Shown one piece after another: positions 10,076 through 22,008 of a stretch of DNA of 64,000 bases; the stretch's first letter is position 1; each line of letters opens with the position of its first letter. The notes under the pieces were generated by a model. It had not been told where the DNA came from. It saw nothing but the letters and a program-made list of their open reading frames with translations, and searched no databases. Source of the DNA: Pyronema omphalodes (Eukaryota > Ascomycota > Pezizomycetes > Pezizales > Pyronemataceae); assembly GCA_024516155.1 (NCBI GenBank), contig JAJJXM010000001.1, positions 372,001 to 436,000 on the forward strand. The letters run 5' to 3'. The position numbers and the translations under genes were made by a program.

Positions 10076-12898
10076 ATGCTTAATATTTGATTTAGGGTTT
10101 TATTTTCTTATTGCATTTGCGGCATGTTTTTGGGAACCGGAGTCTTCTTTACCGCGTTTTTTTTTTCTTTTCTTTCATCGTTTTTGCTTATTGCAATATC
10201 ATTACTCGGCGTAGCAACGCTGCACCATTGTGCACTTTACTTATTACATAGTCTGGTTTTTCTTTTTGTCTTACATATACTCTATTATTTTCGTGTTCAT
10301 TGAACTACACTGTACACATTCCAGGGGATGTTTTTTTTTTGTTACAGATACCTTATTAACGCTGGTGAATATCTTTCGAATTAAGATCGTTAACATTTTG
10401 AGATTAGACATAGATGGAATATGGGGAGAGGATCGGGAGATGGAAGGGGAAGAGGGAGAGGGTGTATGAAAGGAGGAATAGGAGGAGATCGAAGGAAATC
10501 GAAGGAAGCTGAAGAAAAGAGAAAAGATGACTTTTTAAACCGATATCAACAGAATGAAATTTTTTCTTGAATTTTTGATCATATAGATTGTTTTGTTTTG
10601 TATCAGGTATGTATTTTATCAAGTAGTTTGTGATAGAATGAGATAACAAAAATTAGAAATTAAAACTCTGTCGTGTGTTTTATTATATCTTGGATTAAAT
10701 AGCAAATAGCAAATAGCAAATAGCAAATACATAGTTATCCAGAATCTTGAATCTGTACATCTGCTCTTATTATAGTTTATAAGCGTTTATCATAGGCGTT
10801 AATGTAATCGTGTCATGACACTGCATGATACTTTATGATACTTTATGATACTTTAGGATACTTTATGATAGACCATAGGTACATGTAAAGTAGAATATGG
10901 CTTCATACACCTTGTATAATATTAAGCCATCGCATGTTCTCGCATGTCACAGGACCACAGGACCACAGAGCCACAGAGCCACAGGGACACAGGGACACAG
11001 GGCTGTTAATGCATGGCTGTGGCGGAGGGATGGTGGGTGGATGAAACATCCGTGCCAGGTATTCGTATTCGTTTTCATATATGAGGTTAGCTTAGTTTGG
11101 CTTGGATTGGTAAGCCACAGCACAGGGACATAGGGTCACAGGTGTTAGGTGTTAGGGGTTAAGAGTTAGGTGTACGGGTGAGTTAAGGGTGATTGCAGAT
11201 GTCAGGTACATATCAGGTATCAGTTATCAGGGTCTTGAGACTTAAGGGTCCTATGGATTGTAGAGAGCTTACTATGTATGGGTTTTGTTATAGATTTGGG
11301 GGTTATGCTTATGGTTCTTTTTTGTTTTTCGTTTTTTTTAAAAAGGCGATAAAGCAGGGTTTTTTTTATGTACCATTTACCGTTTCTACCGTTTCTATCG
11401 TTTCTATCGTTTCTATCGTTTCTATCGTTTCCATCGCCACATATCGTCGCCACAGAATCCGTGGCGCAGTATGGCACAGTATGGCGCAGTCAATACCGTC
11501 CCTGGCTCTGGTTCCTGGTTCCAGTTCCTGGTTCCTGAATCCCATCCCACTCACTCAACAACCAACCAACCAACCAACCAACCAACCGTTGTGGCGGAAG
11601 GGACCAAAACTAATCCTAATCCTAATCTTGTAGAAGGCTGGTATATGGGCTTGTACGAATACGACATCGACATGGTAGCAGTCTAGCAGCCTAGCACGCC
11701 TTACGCCACCAGGCTCCTGTGACCAGGCTCCTGTGACCAGGCTCAGTGACCAGGCTCAGTGACCATGGTGACCATAGTGACCACAGTGCTGAGTGACCGC
11801 CACCGCGTTTTGTTTGAAGGTGGTTGGGTGATGGCGGATGGGTATGTTGATGTCCCTGGGATGGAGATGGAGATGGAGATACAGAGTTACATAGAGATCT
11901 TGTACGGTGTATCTATACCATACAGTACCAGTATACCGTACCAGTATACCGTGATCCCAGGTTCGATGGTTGCTTTCGATGGTGCTTTCGATACCATAAC
12001 GTCCGAGCACTGGAAAGATCAACTTCCGTGTAAACCGCGCATGTTATGGATTACATAGCTACGCCGTATGGCAAGATCAGTCCATTACGGGAAGGGATAG
12101 CTTCCGGAGACTTGAGAGGGCACGGACTGTGGTATGGTAGATGCTACATAGATCTGTTGACGTCGGTGGTGTTGATTTGAATCGAAGGGATGGGATGGGA
12201 TGGGATGGGAAAGTGTAGAATGGAGTCTTGAACGGAATTGTTAGGTGGATAACGCTTGAATATGAATAACGACTATAGTATAATGGTTTATGTATGTTGA
12301 ATAGATAGAGATACACGCGTTTACAGACTGTTGTTTTTCTATTTCCGTGATCTGTTATGTTAATATTTCCGACATGGTTAACATTTCCGAGATAGTTGCT
12401 ATTTCCGAGATGGTTTTATGTACCATTTTCCGAGAGGAAGCAGTCACGCTGGTTCTTTTTGTTCTCCTTCCTTTATGCCCCACTCCCCTCCTATATGGAT
12501 GGATAATATTACTTACCCATCTCCTCATGATCGTCCCAAGTTCCCAATTCCCACTCCCCATCTGCACCCTCCGGCCTCGTCAGGCGTGATTCTCCCGGAA
12601 CATATCCTCCCCGAAAGTGTCGCCACACCTGGCGCGGGAAAGTTCCGTTGTTACCTAACGGCTCTGTGCTGGTTGCTACGCGGCTAGTTGGACCTAGCAA
12701 GACTTAGTGAGCAGGCAAGCTTTATTTCGTTGAACAGCAACTGAGTGGCCAGTTGGACACAAGCAACCCACAACCCCTGTCCAGCGACAATATTCTATCT
12801 AAAAGGAAAGGAGTACCTCCCCGACTCTCTTTTTCCCACAGCACAGCGCCCCATTCTTTTGCACGCCGACACGAAAGGGTCTCTGGCAAGAAATCACG
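10076..12898. other. Gene-free region with many short tandem repeats
   Basis: No gene is supported; the open frames here are short and mostly follow repeats. Visible arrays are CAAATAG units near 10700-10730, an 11-mer ATGATACTTT-like array at 10828-10870, CACAG-rich repeats at 10950-11000, a 9-mer GTTTCTATC array at 11376-11436, AACC-type repeats near 11562-11588 and CCAGGCTC units at 11707-11790. The last 200 bp should include the ERG25 promoter and leader. Confidence 0.6.
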
Positions 12899-14211
12899 AT
12901 GTATGTTTGAAGTCAATCCAATCCATCCAGCACCGAGATACACCATCGTCATCATCATATCATTACCACCGACACCATGTTCACAATTCGATTCTACAAA
13001 ACAAACACGTAAACTGACAAATGTCCTTCTCCTTTGCAGGTCGAACTTTACAACTATTATCCCGGATACCGCCGCGTACTGGGCTGCCTACGACCAGATT
13101 TCTGAACTCAATGTTCACCTTAACATCTTTGAGAAGTTGTGGGCCGCATGGTACCAGTACATGGACAATGACATTCTCGCTACCGGTTCGTCTGATTCGC
13201 TCTTTAATTTTTTTTACTTTTTTATCAACGCCACAACGAAAGCCGGCGATGGCTGTCACGCTGGAGTTGGACGAGTTTGCATCATCGAATCAGAATTCTG
13301 ACGCGTCAATTAATAGGAATCATGTCATTCGTCATGCACGAACTCGTCTACTTTGGACGTTCTCTTCCCTGGGTCATCATTGACTTAATCCCTTACTTCC
13401 GTCGCTGGAAGATCCAAGAGGTGAGCCAGCATTCCTAATCCGATTCCAATTCCGATTCCGTTTTCCGCCACCTATCCCGCTTTACCGGAGGCGTGATAAA
13501 CAGATTCCGGAATCTCCATCTCTTTACCGACGGTAACTAACTTCCCTCAAGTCTAGAATCCCCACTGCTGCTGAGCAATGGCGCTGCACCAAGCTTGTCC
13601 TTATCTCCCACTTTACTGTCGAGCTCCCCCAGATCTGGTTGTTCCACCCTATGTGCAAGTACTTTGGTATGGACACTGGAGTTCCCTTCCCTGCCTGGAC
13701 CACCATGGCCTACCAGATTGCGATTTTCTTCGTTCTTGAAGACACCTGGCACTACTGGTCCCACCGTGCATTCCACTGGGGACCTCTTTACAAATACGTC
13801 CACAAGATTCACCACCAGTACTCGGCACCCTTCGGATTGGCCGCTGAATACGCCTCCCCCATTGAGGTGATGTGTCTCGGACTTGGAACCATCGGATCCC
13901 CCATCCTCTGGGTTGCTCTCACCGGTGACCTCCACATCCTCACTGTCTACATCTGGATCGTCCTCCGTCTCTTCCAGGCTATCGATGCTCACTCTGGATA
14001 CGAGTTCCCCTGGTCTCTTCACCACTTCCTTCCCTTCTGGGCCGGTGCCGAGCACCACGATGTTCACCACGAGAAGTTCATCGGAAACTATGCTTCTTCT
14101 TTCAGATGGTGGGACTACATGCTCGACACCGAGGCCGGTGCCGAGGCCGCCCAGGCTCGTCGTGAGCGCAAGGCTGCCAAGGAAGCCGCCAAGGCTCGCA
14201 AGGTCCAGTAA
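12899..14211 (+). CDS. ERG25: C-4 methylsterol oxidase
   Basis: This ER membrane di-iron oxygenase removes C-4 methyl groups in ergosterol synthesis. The model has exons 12899-12900, 13040-13185, 13317-13420 and 13552-14211, giving 303 aa, the usual fungal length. The first coding exon holds only A and T of the ATG; the G follows a 139-bp intron with a GTATGT donor and TTTGCAG acceptor. The protein then begins [15 protein letters not shown], as fungal ERG25 proteins do. The three histidine clusters of the fatty-acid hydroxylase family are present: HRAFH, HKIHH and HHDVHH. Hydrophobic segments occur around [10 protein letters not shown] and in the 150-250 region. The C-terminus is a charged Ala/Arg/Lys tail ending KARKVQ, without a clear KKXX signal. 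An alternative start at 12978 would need a 31-bp intron, which is too short. It sits alone in a repeat-rich desert. Confidence 0.93.
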
Positions 14212-14839
14212 ATGGTTCTTTTGAGCTTGACGGGTTTGTAGCAAACAACGTGGAGCCTAAGATCTCGTACAGTGTTGCTGGGTTTTTCTTTTTTTTTTCT
14301 CTTTCTTTTTTATTATTTTGGGGGCCGTGTGCACAATTACTTTTTGTTTAATGCGACTTTCGCTTTAGCGGTAGGGGTGGGGTTCAGAGAGTGAATATGA
14401 GGAAGGGAGGGAAAATGAAATAGGTGATGATAACGATAGGAAGGTGTCTCATTTACTTAGACTAGTACATACACACACACACATATATATACTTAATGCC
14501 AAATTTATAAATGGCGGTAATATAAAAATTGTTGGGTTAAACATTATATTGAGGGGAATCTTTTTGTGATTTGATGGTGATGGTGATGGTGATATATAGT
14601 GGATTGCTTTGTGAAATATGGTGAAGTGCATTGTGAAGAAGGGTTCTGATGTAAGCTGTAAGCATGCGCGGATATCGTTTGCACCTGCAGCATGAAGTAA
14701 GGCGAAGTAAAGCGCGGCATGAAGCGAGCACAGCACAGCGCGGCAAGCCATGGCTCGGGAATGTACGTGAGATATGTAAGATAGATCAGACGTGTAAGAT
14801 GTGTTAACGGTCAGATAGATCAGTTGTGTGATTTTTAAT

Positions 14840-14896
14840 CTATATCCTCTATATCCTCTATATCCTCTATATCCTCTATATCCTCTATATCCTCTA
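14840..14896. repeat. Minisatellite, 9-bp unit CTATATCCT
   Basis: About six perfect head-to-tail copies of a 9-bp unit. On the minus strand it reads as Gly-Tyr-Arg repeats in an open frame, which is a by-product of the unit length being a multiple of three. Confidence 0.9.
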
Positions 14897-15475
14897 TGTA
14901 TCCATGTCTTCATGTCTTCATGTCTTCGAGGATATAGATTCAATCATAAATCATATTACCAGCTATATACATCAAAAACCATGGTATCTGATACATACAT
15001 GTAGATAGTTACATCGGACCTATACTTACTGCGATTTGATCTGTTGTAAGGGAATAAGGGAGCCGATCGGCGAGCGGGGAGAGGAAGGGGGGGGGGGGGG
15101 GGGGGGATGAAGGAAATGGGGAAGGGGAAAGGATATAGATATAGATATAGATGTATACAGAAGCAGATAGAGGGTTTATATATATACAAAAGTTTATTTT
15201 CCTTCTCTCCCTTCTATTATCTCTGTCTGATGTATTGTGTGTAATAATCTCAACTATAGCTGTATAGCCCTTTGACCATACAGCCCTCCAGCCCTCCAGC
15301 CCTCCAATCATCCATAGCATATACCTATTCAAAGACCATCATTACCATCATTCCTACAGCTGCACAAAGTTACAAACAGCAGTTATCATAACCTATTATT
15401 CGTTGGTTTATTATAAGATAATAACCCTCTGTTTTTAAGTGGGGTAAATCTGTATCCTATCAATACGTGCCATGT

Positions 15476-15650
15476 ACCATACCATACCATACCATACCAT
15501 ACCATACCATACCATACCATACCATACCATACCATACCATACCATACCATACCATACCATACCATACCATACCATACCATACCATACCATACCATACCAT
15601 ACCATACCATACCATACCATACCATACCATACCATACCATACCATACCAT
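15476..15650. repeat. Perfect pentanucleotide microsatellite (ACCAT)35
   Basis: Thirty-five uninterrupted copies of ACCAT occupy 175 bp without a single variant. Perfect arrays this long are usually unstable in length between strains. The long open frames on both strands through it are artefacts of the repeat. Confidence 0.97.
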
Positions 15651-17940
15651 ACCAGATTACACTACACTACACTATCCAAAAACTATGTGACGACGAAATC
15701 GAAATCGAAATCGAAATCGAAATCGTGACGAAATTTTTTTTTGGAAAACTAGAGAACTTAAATCGAAGTAACAAAAACCGAGTGATAACACATGCTTCCT
15801 ACCTTATACCTCATACCTCATACATCATACATCATACCACATACCTCACACCTCATACATCATACCTCACACCACAACCTAAACCCAAACCCCCACAACA
15901 GCATTTTCCACCAGTGACGACGGAATCATCCATAATCTACATCAGCAGTATTTCTCTGACTGATAAATGTTTTTATCTTCTATCATCTGGCGCTATTTTG
16001 TTGGGTTATGGTTCTTTACTGTTGGAAGTTAAAGCTTGTAAGACTGTGGGGGTTTTTTCTAATGGATGGAGGTTTGGGTCTTTTGATAAGGATGTAGGTG
16101 TTGGTGAAAGCTGTTATGGATGCTGATGTGGAAGGAATCGGGAAATGGGATGCGGAGGGAGGGAGGGGGGGGGGGGGGGGAAGGGGGGGTTGATTTGTGT
16201 CATATGTATAATCTATATGATAATAATAATTTACATCCCCTATTAACAAAGTCTCTATATATACATTATCCTTAAATCACAGAAAACAGAAGCTTCCCTA
16301 GGCCCCTACCTGTCAGCGCGCGAATGGTGGGGGGTTTTTTTTTTTTTAGATCAATTCCTAGAGTGATCTATCATGATGTGTCTGAAATTACTCGCACGGG
16401 AATATCAATTCCGTATGTAATTGTATGAACTCCCACCCCCCCCCCCCCCCACCCCACTCCCTCCCTCATTATTTTAAGTACTTTACTACAACTATCTTTC
16501 ATCTTTCATCTTTTATTTTTCAGAATTACTTTAAAACTAGAACTGCAGAAAAAAGAAGATATCGATTAATTGAGGAAGAAGGGGTTGGAGCTTTTGGTTT
16601 CTTGGTTGAAGGTTCGGAAATAAACTCGGGGATTGATATGATTTTCAAGTATTGCTATATAGATTATGCCATGTATATATTCACCTGATATGCACTTGGT
16701 ATACACCCTGCATACTTTCGATTTTCTGTGTCTTGGATGTTATGTGTAGGAAATGAATCATGTCATGTCGCCATGCTTCAACTTGCAAGAGTTCATTGAG
16801 CTTTGCACCATAGATACCTGGATGCTGGTATCTGTAGATAGACTGTCAAAAGTCGCCTAGAGTTCCGGTGTCTTGGCCGCACTTAGGGCTTATTTGACTG
16901 GCACGTGGAGGTGAAGTTTCCATATTGGGTATATCTCCCTCTGTAGACGCGTGGAGCTAGATCACTATCGTTCTCAATGAATACACTCATCCACCTCCAC
17001 CTTTCTCTCGCGTTCCCGTTTGACATAGACAGCAGCTTGAAGCCTTTGGTATCGCTACTGATATTATCGTGTGAGCTGTTTTTGACGACATGCCATGACT
17101 TGTGAGTTACTTGGGATTATGGCTATGGATATATATGTATGAATTCAGAGAATAAAGTTAAGGTAGTATGACGAAGACACCATTAACAGCAGCAGCAACA
17201 GCGGGGGCTGCAGTGGCGTGAATGGTTGGGAATTGACATTATTGTCTGGTTGATTATAGACTATAGTGTGAAGAGTAATTAGTCTGTTCAACTACGTACA
17301 GATACAGCTGATATGTGTATATACGAGCCACCCATGTATATCGAGCCTATTCATAATCCAAGATTCTCCAAGCGGTGCCGGAATATCGGTATTACTCCTT
17401 ATATATCATATCCAGCATCACCTGGCATTTTCCTAGTCACCAGGTCTTATTCCATTTTTATCTATTCATCTATTCATCTGTACACATTCATGTCATGAAT
17501 TTCTCTACATTGGCATCAACGTATGAATATCAACATCGCACAACCTTTCTCACTAAACATTAACCTTCTACCAAATCAAAGAAGAAAATATCCGTTAGTG
17601 GTTTATATAGACTAGTTATTCTGATTCTGTATAGTATCTTCAAAATTTAATCATCGCTGTACAGTGCTAGGTTCCTCTGTCTCCCTATGTTTTCTTACGT
17701 CTCCCTATATCTCCCTACGCCTACTTATGCCTACCTACTTCTCGATCTCCCTACAGCCTTCTCTTCTCTCCTCGTGTACGATGTACCACAGCCCACTATA
17801 ATCTACAGCCAACCCGGTTTTCTCAACCCTCGGTCTTGGCAGTTCCAAATAGTCTAGGGATTATGTATTACTACATACTGGTGCTACACATAATGCCTAG
17901 CCGTGATGGTTTAAGTTTTGAAGTATTATGTGTAAGGTAA

Positions 17941-17974
17941 CTGACTGACTGACTGACTGACTGACTGACTGACT
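17941..17974. repeat. Tetranucleotide microsatellite (CTGA)n
   Basis: Eight and a half perfect copies of CTGA in a gene-free region. Confidence 0.95.
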
Positions 17975-18225
17975 AATAGCTACCTAGTGAATGCATAGAT
18001 AGATATATTGATAACTAAAGCACACCCAGACATCGTTAAGGAATTTCTCTAGCACGCGGACGACCCTGTAACACTCTGTAACACCCTATAGCACCCTATA
18101 GCATTTGTATCACCCCAGCACACTGTTCCAACTTCCATCACACACAACCACCGTTTATGATACCTACATATCCCACCATATCCCACCCGTCAATAACACC
18201 CAATACTCGTGCCATCTTGGCACCA

Positions 18226-18261
18226 ATACCCATACTATGCATGAATACATAGTATGGGTAT
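18226..18261. other. 14-bp perfect inverted repeat with 8-nt loop
   Basis: ATACCCATACTATG at 18226-18239 is matched by its exact reverse complement at 18248-18261. It could fold as a hairpin in RNA or DNA. No neighbouring gene is seen, so a terminator or ncRNA role is unsupported. Confidence 0.6.
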
Positions 18262-21200
18262 ACCCTTGTGTATATGTATGTCTACTATGGTAACCATGAT
18301 TTATTACTAATTAGTTTATTGATGAATGAACTTGTTATACAAGTTACACAAGTTACAGCATGGCGTTACAGCATGGCGTTAAAGTATGCCCACCTTATGT
18401 CTCGCCTAATATATTTGTAGATTCAGAATGCAACCCCCAGGGCATTATATGCATATTAGGCGAAGACCGAAGACCGAAGAGTGTGGGAAGCTGGGGAAGC
18501 ATGGAATGATGGGGAAGACAGGGAAGCACGAGGAATGCGATATTCTTGGGAAGCTGGGGAAGCATTAAATGCCAGGCTGGGGGGTTTAATGTATTAAGGT
18601 TTAATACATTGGTAAGCCAAGCCAAGCCAAGCCAAGGTGTGGGTTTTTTGTTTAGTATAGTTGGTTGGTGGAATGAGATTTGGAATATAGGAGATGGGAG
18701 ATGGAATATGGGATATAGAAACTTAGGAAAGGGTTGTAAATTTGGTGATATGGTGACATGGTGAGGTAGGCTAGAGTTAGATGTTGCTGAAGAAATCCAG
18801 AGATAAAGTAATAAAGTAATGGATGCATAAATAGATAGATAAATAAGTTAGATACTGTCAATGTCTACGTCGATGTTGATATCTTAATATCCCTACCCAA
18901 GGCGAATTTTGAGCTAAAGTTTTTAGGGGGGTGTTTGTTACCTTATACTTCAATTGGGCCTACAGTAACTCTAATCTCTATATCCGGCATATGACTGCAC
19001 AAGCTTCCTGGGGGAGAGTTGCAATATGGTCCCATAACACATACCATGCCATGCCACACCTTGTTCACTCTACCGCTGTTCAACACTATCTCATATTATC
19101 TAACATTAAACATATTTTTCTTTTTGTTAACTCAACTGATAATACAGATACTCAGATCACAGGTTCTATTATACATTAAAAACATAACAAGCGGTATATG
19201 AGCATACGATATCTGATTATTGCATATATCAGTACATCAGTATATCAGAAATGATCATACGGCTCTATGTATATACTCCCGCCATGATCGCTGCTACATA
19301 CATACATGCACACATATCCCACGGCTAGCAACAGCAGTGGTAGTCAACCGAGTAGATATGCCATATATACTCACGATACATATGTATCATTCTTTAGCAA
19401 CTAGTAACTACCTAGCTAGTTAATGGTGATCATAATTATGATCATGATCTTCAGAACCGTCTCTATATGTACATATGTATGTCTAATGTCGGGACTCGAC
19501 AGCCTCAAACTTGTATAGTCTCGCCTGGTTGAGCCAACGCTACTACTCGGAAAATCATCCCGCGCGGATAAGTGATATATGTGGTTCTGGGCTTTTTGGT
19601 CTCTGGGCTTTCCGGTCTCTGGCGTTTCTGGGCTATCTGGCTTCGTTTTGGGCTCCCCGGAATCTCCGGATAAACCACGGGATAAACGGTAAATCAACGG
19701 TAAATTGGGGTAGATAAGGTAAATAAATATCAGCCTCTCACTCTGTATCTAGAATCAAGCCCAGCGTGTTCTATGTATACACAAACGATACATAAACGCA
19801 GAGCATACAGCCAAGAGTCTACTCAGTCTAGCTCCACCAAGGGAACCAAGTTCCCCAATGTGGGATAGCGATTCATATGATAGTGTAGCAGCCGTAGCTG
19901 CGGAGTGGGTCCCGCTAATTTTATTGGCACCAAGCAGTGCCGCAGTGGGCGTACCCCGGTCCCCCTTATGCTATGCTATGGTTGATATGGTGAGTTTTGA
20001 TAGCAAGCAACGGAAGGAAAATTACACCATACACCGTACATAGGAAATTCAGCCTGCTGTGGGCTTTGCGGTGATTTTTTTGTTTTCCGCGTTTTTTTAA
20101 TTTCGTTTCATGAGATAGGTGAATTGATAGATAGCTATAGTACAGACTATAGAGATTGGATCGAGATTTTTTCCCCGCTGTAAGCCCCCTCCCCAGGCTC
20201 CCCCCATACAGCCGTTCCTCCCATACCCCCCATACCCCCCATCTCCCCCATCTCCCTTCCAGGCTCCAGTCAAATTCCACCCATCTCCCCTCCCCTCCCG
20301 CCCACCATCACATTCCACCCCTACCACACACCCTGCATAGCCTGGGCAGGCTACAGCGGCCAGCCTGGTTTTTACCGTGCGAGAAAGACGATGAGATGAG
20401 GGTTAATGCTGGTAGCCATGGCAGATACATATAACGATACGGGAAGCCACTCACGCGGTCGATGGAATATGTATATGTATGCAAATAGAGTTGACGGAAA
20501 TAGCTGGGAAGAAGCTGATTTATGTGATTTGGTTGGTTTAACTGCACAAACTGAACCCAGACATGTCGAACGAAGCTTAATTTGCATATTTGAATTTTTC
20601 AATTTTATTGTGGTCATATTTCTTTTCTGTACATCACGGTCAACGACAGCAGATGCAGAAAGAAGAAAGGCCGGATAAATAATTCTGCAAAAAAAAAATG
20701 ATGCAACGAAATTACCATCAGAACTAGGAAGGAAAGAGCGTAAATCGAAATACATACGAATTCTAAGCCAGGTTCCATTTTTTTCTCGAAACACGGTGGT
20801 TGAAACTAGAACAGCTCTGGCTTTTGTTCTAGTTCTTTTTAGTTACAGTAGCTTCAATTTTAGTTTTTGTTAGTTTAATGTCTAGCTTCACTCAGTTTCG
20901 TTGGTTTTGCCTGGATTTGTCTAACTTCAGCTGGATCTGTCTAGCTTCGTCTCACTTGCTCGCTCTTGGTTGGCTTTATCTCGCGTTGGCTTGACTATAT
21001 TCGCAGTTTCAGGAAGGAGCAAATAAATTTTGTTCGCTCTTTCCCTTTTGCGGAGGAGAGTCTCTTGGAACCAGAAACCAGTCAAGACAACTTCGGTTAA
21101 TCTACCCTTACCAGAAACCCTGTAAAACGTGGAGAAGCACCAGTATAATTGGCTGGATAGGGGTATTTTCTGTTCTTTATGGTGCTACTTTATCTTTTGG

Positions 21201-21649
21201 GAGGGGGGGAGGCCCTGAGAGTTGGCTCCTTGTTGTGGGTGCCTGGATGGCCTGGATGGTGCGGATGGTCTGTCTGGCTTTGGTGCGCAGCAGCCAGCCG
21301 GCGGCCTGTCGTTGGTGTGCATCCCGCAAGCACAAGAGCGAAACACCACCTCCTCTTCAAGAACCCAATCCCGCCCTACCTACCTACCTAACCACCACCT
21401 CCACCACCCACCAGTCTTGCCACACCCGACTGTCGTCCCCCCACAGACAACCAATCAACCAACTCATTCACTCATTCATTCGCTCATTAATATACCCCCA
21501 ATTGCACCCGAGGAACGCCTTAATACTTTACTTGTCGCATCCGCACCCCAAATCCCCCGGGAGCTAGATTATCGACGCTTAACTTGAACAAACGTACTGG
21601 AACAAAAACAAACCCTACAAGGCGATTATTTTTCTGTCAAAAAGCCATC

Positions 21650-22008
21650 ATGGGATTCCTCGATAAGTTGCAGCAGAGTGAGTCCTTCATTATTTGTGTC
21701 GGGTATTCTACCGAGTCTCGCTAACGAACTGCCCTCCCAGAATTCGAGTTGTACAAGTTGGAGCAGAAATACACTAAGCGCAAGAGAAGAACAACCTTCA
21801 TTTCCGATGCGACCTACGTAGAGTGAGTTTCTCTATTCTCTGCCCTTATTGATAATGTGGTGAAGTAAGGAAAGAATCATAACTAACATACATCAACAGC
21901 GGCGAGTATGTCTACTACTCCCAAGGAGAGAAACCTCCTACCGCCTCCGACCGCTCCGGATTCCGCGTATCGTCCTTTGCTACTGGTAGCACCTCCTCCC
22001 GACGATAG
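21650..22008 (+). CDS. Small 72-aa protein, three exons, fungal-conserved type
   Basis: Exons are 21650-21677, 21741-21822 and 21900-22008, with standard GTGAGT donors and CAG acceptors, joining in frame to a TAG stop. The product starts MGFLDKLQQKFELYKLEQKY, continues with a basic KRKRR cluster, then FISDATYVDGEYVYYSQG, and ends in a Ser/Thr/Arg-rich tail. The pattern of an N-terminal amphipathic helix, a basic patch and the TFISDATYVDGEYVY motif resembles a small protein I believe is widespread in filamentous ascomycetes, but I know no function for it. Phase-perfect splicing of three tiny exons is strong evidence of a real gene. No signal peptide is apparent. It is the only coding gene I trust between 14.2 and 27.7 kb. 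Confidence 0.8.

Larger units (their letters stand above)
14212..21649. other. 7.4-kb gene desert rich in simple repeats
   Basis: I see no supportable gene. All longer open frames either run through repeats or lack homology and splice context. The region holds the CCATA pentanucleotide array, the CTATATCCT array, an AAATCG hexamer array at about 15697-15726, a CTGA array at 17941-17974, TACCTCATACATC-like repeats at 15800-15880, and long G or C runs at 15087-15106, 16165-16180 and 16436-16450. The end at 21360-21649 is pyrimidine-rich and probably the leader of the 72-aa gene. Confidence 0.6.

Noticed and set aside
12978..13040. ERG25 start at the ATG at 12978 with a short intron
   Set aside because: It would need a 31-bp intron with the branch point about 5 bases from the donor, too small for fungal splicing, although it keeps frame.
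15386..15690. Long open frames through the ACCAT array on both strands
   Set aside because: They are products of a 5-bp repeat lacking stop codons in several frames; no start context, homology or introns.
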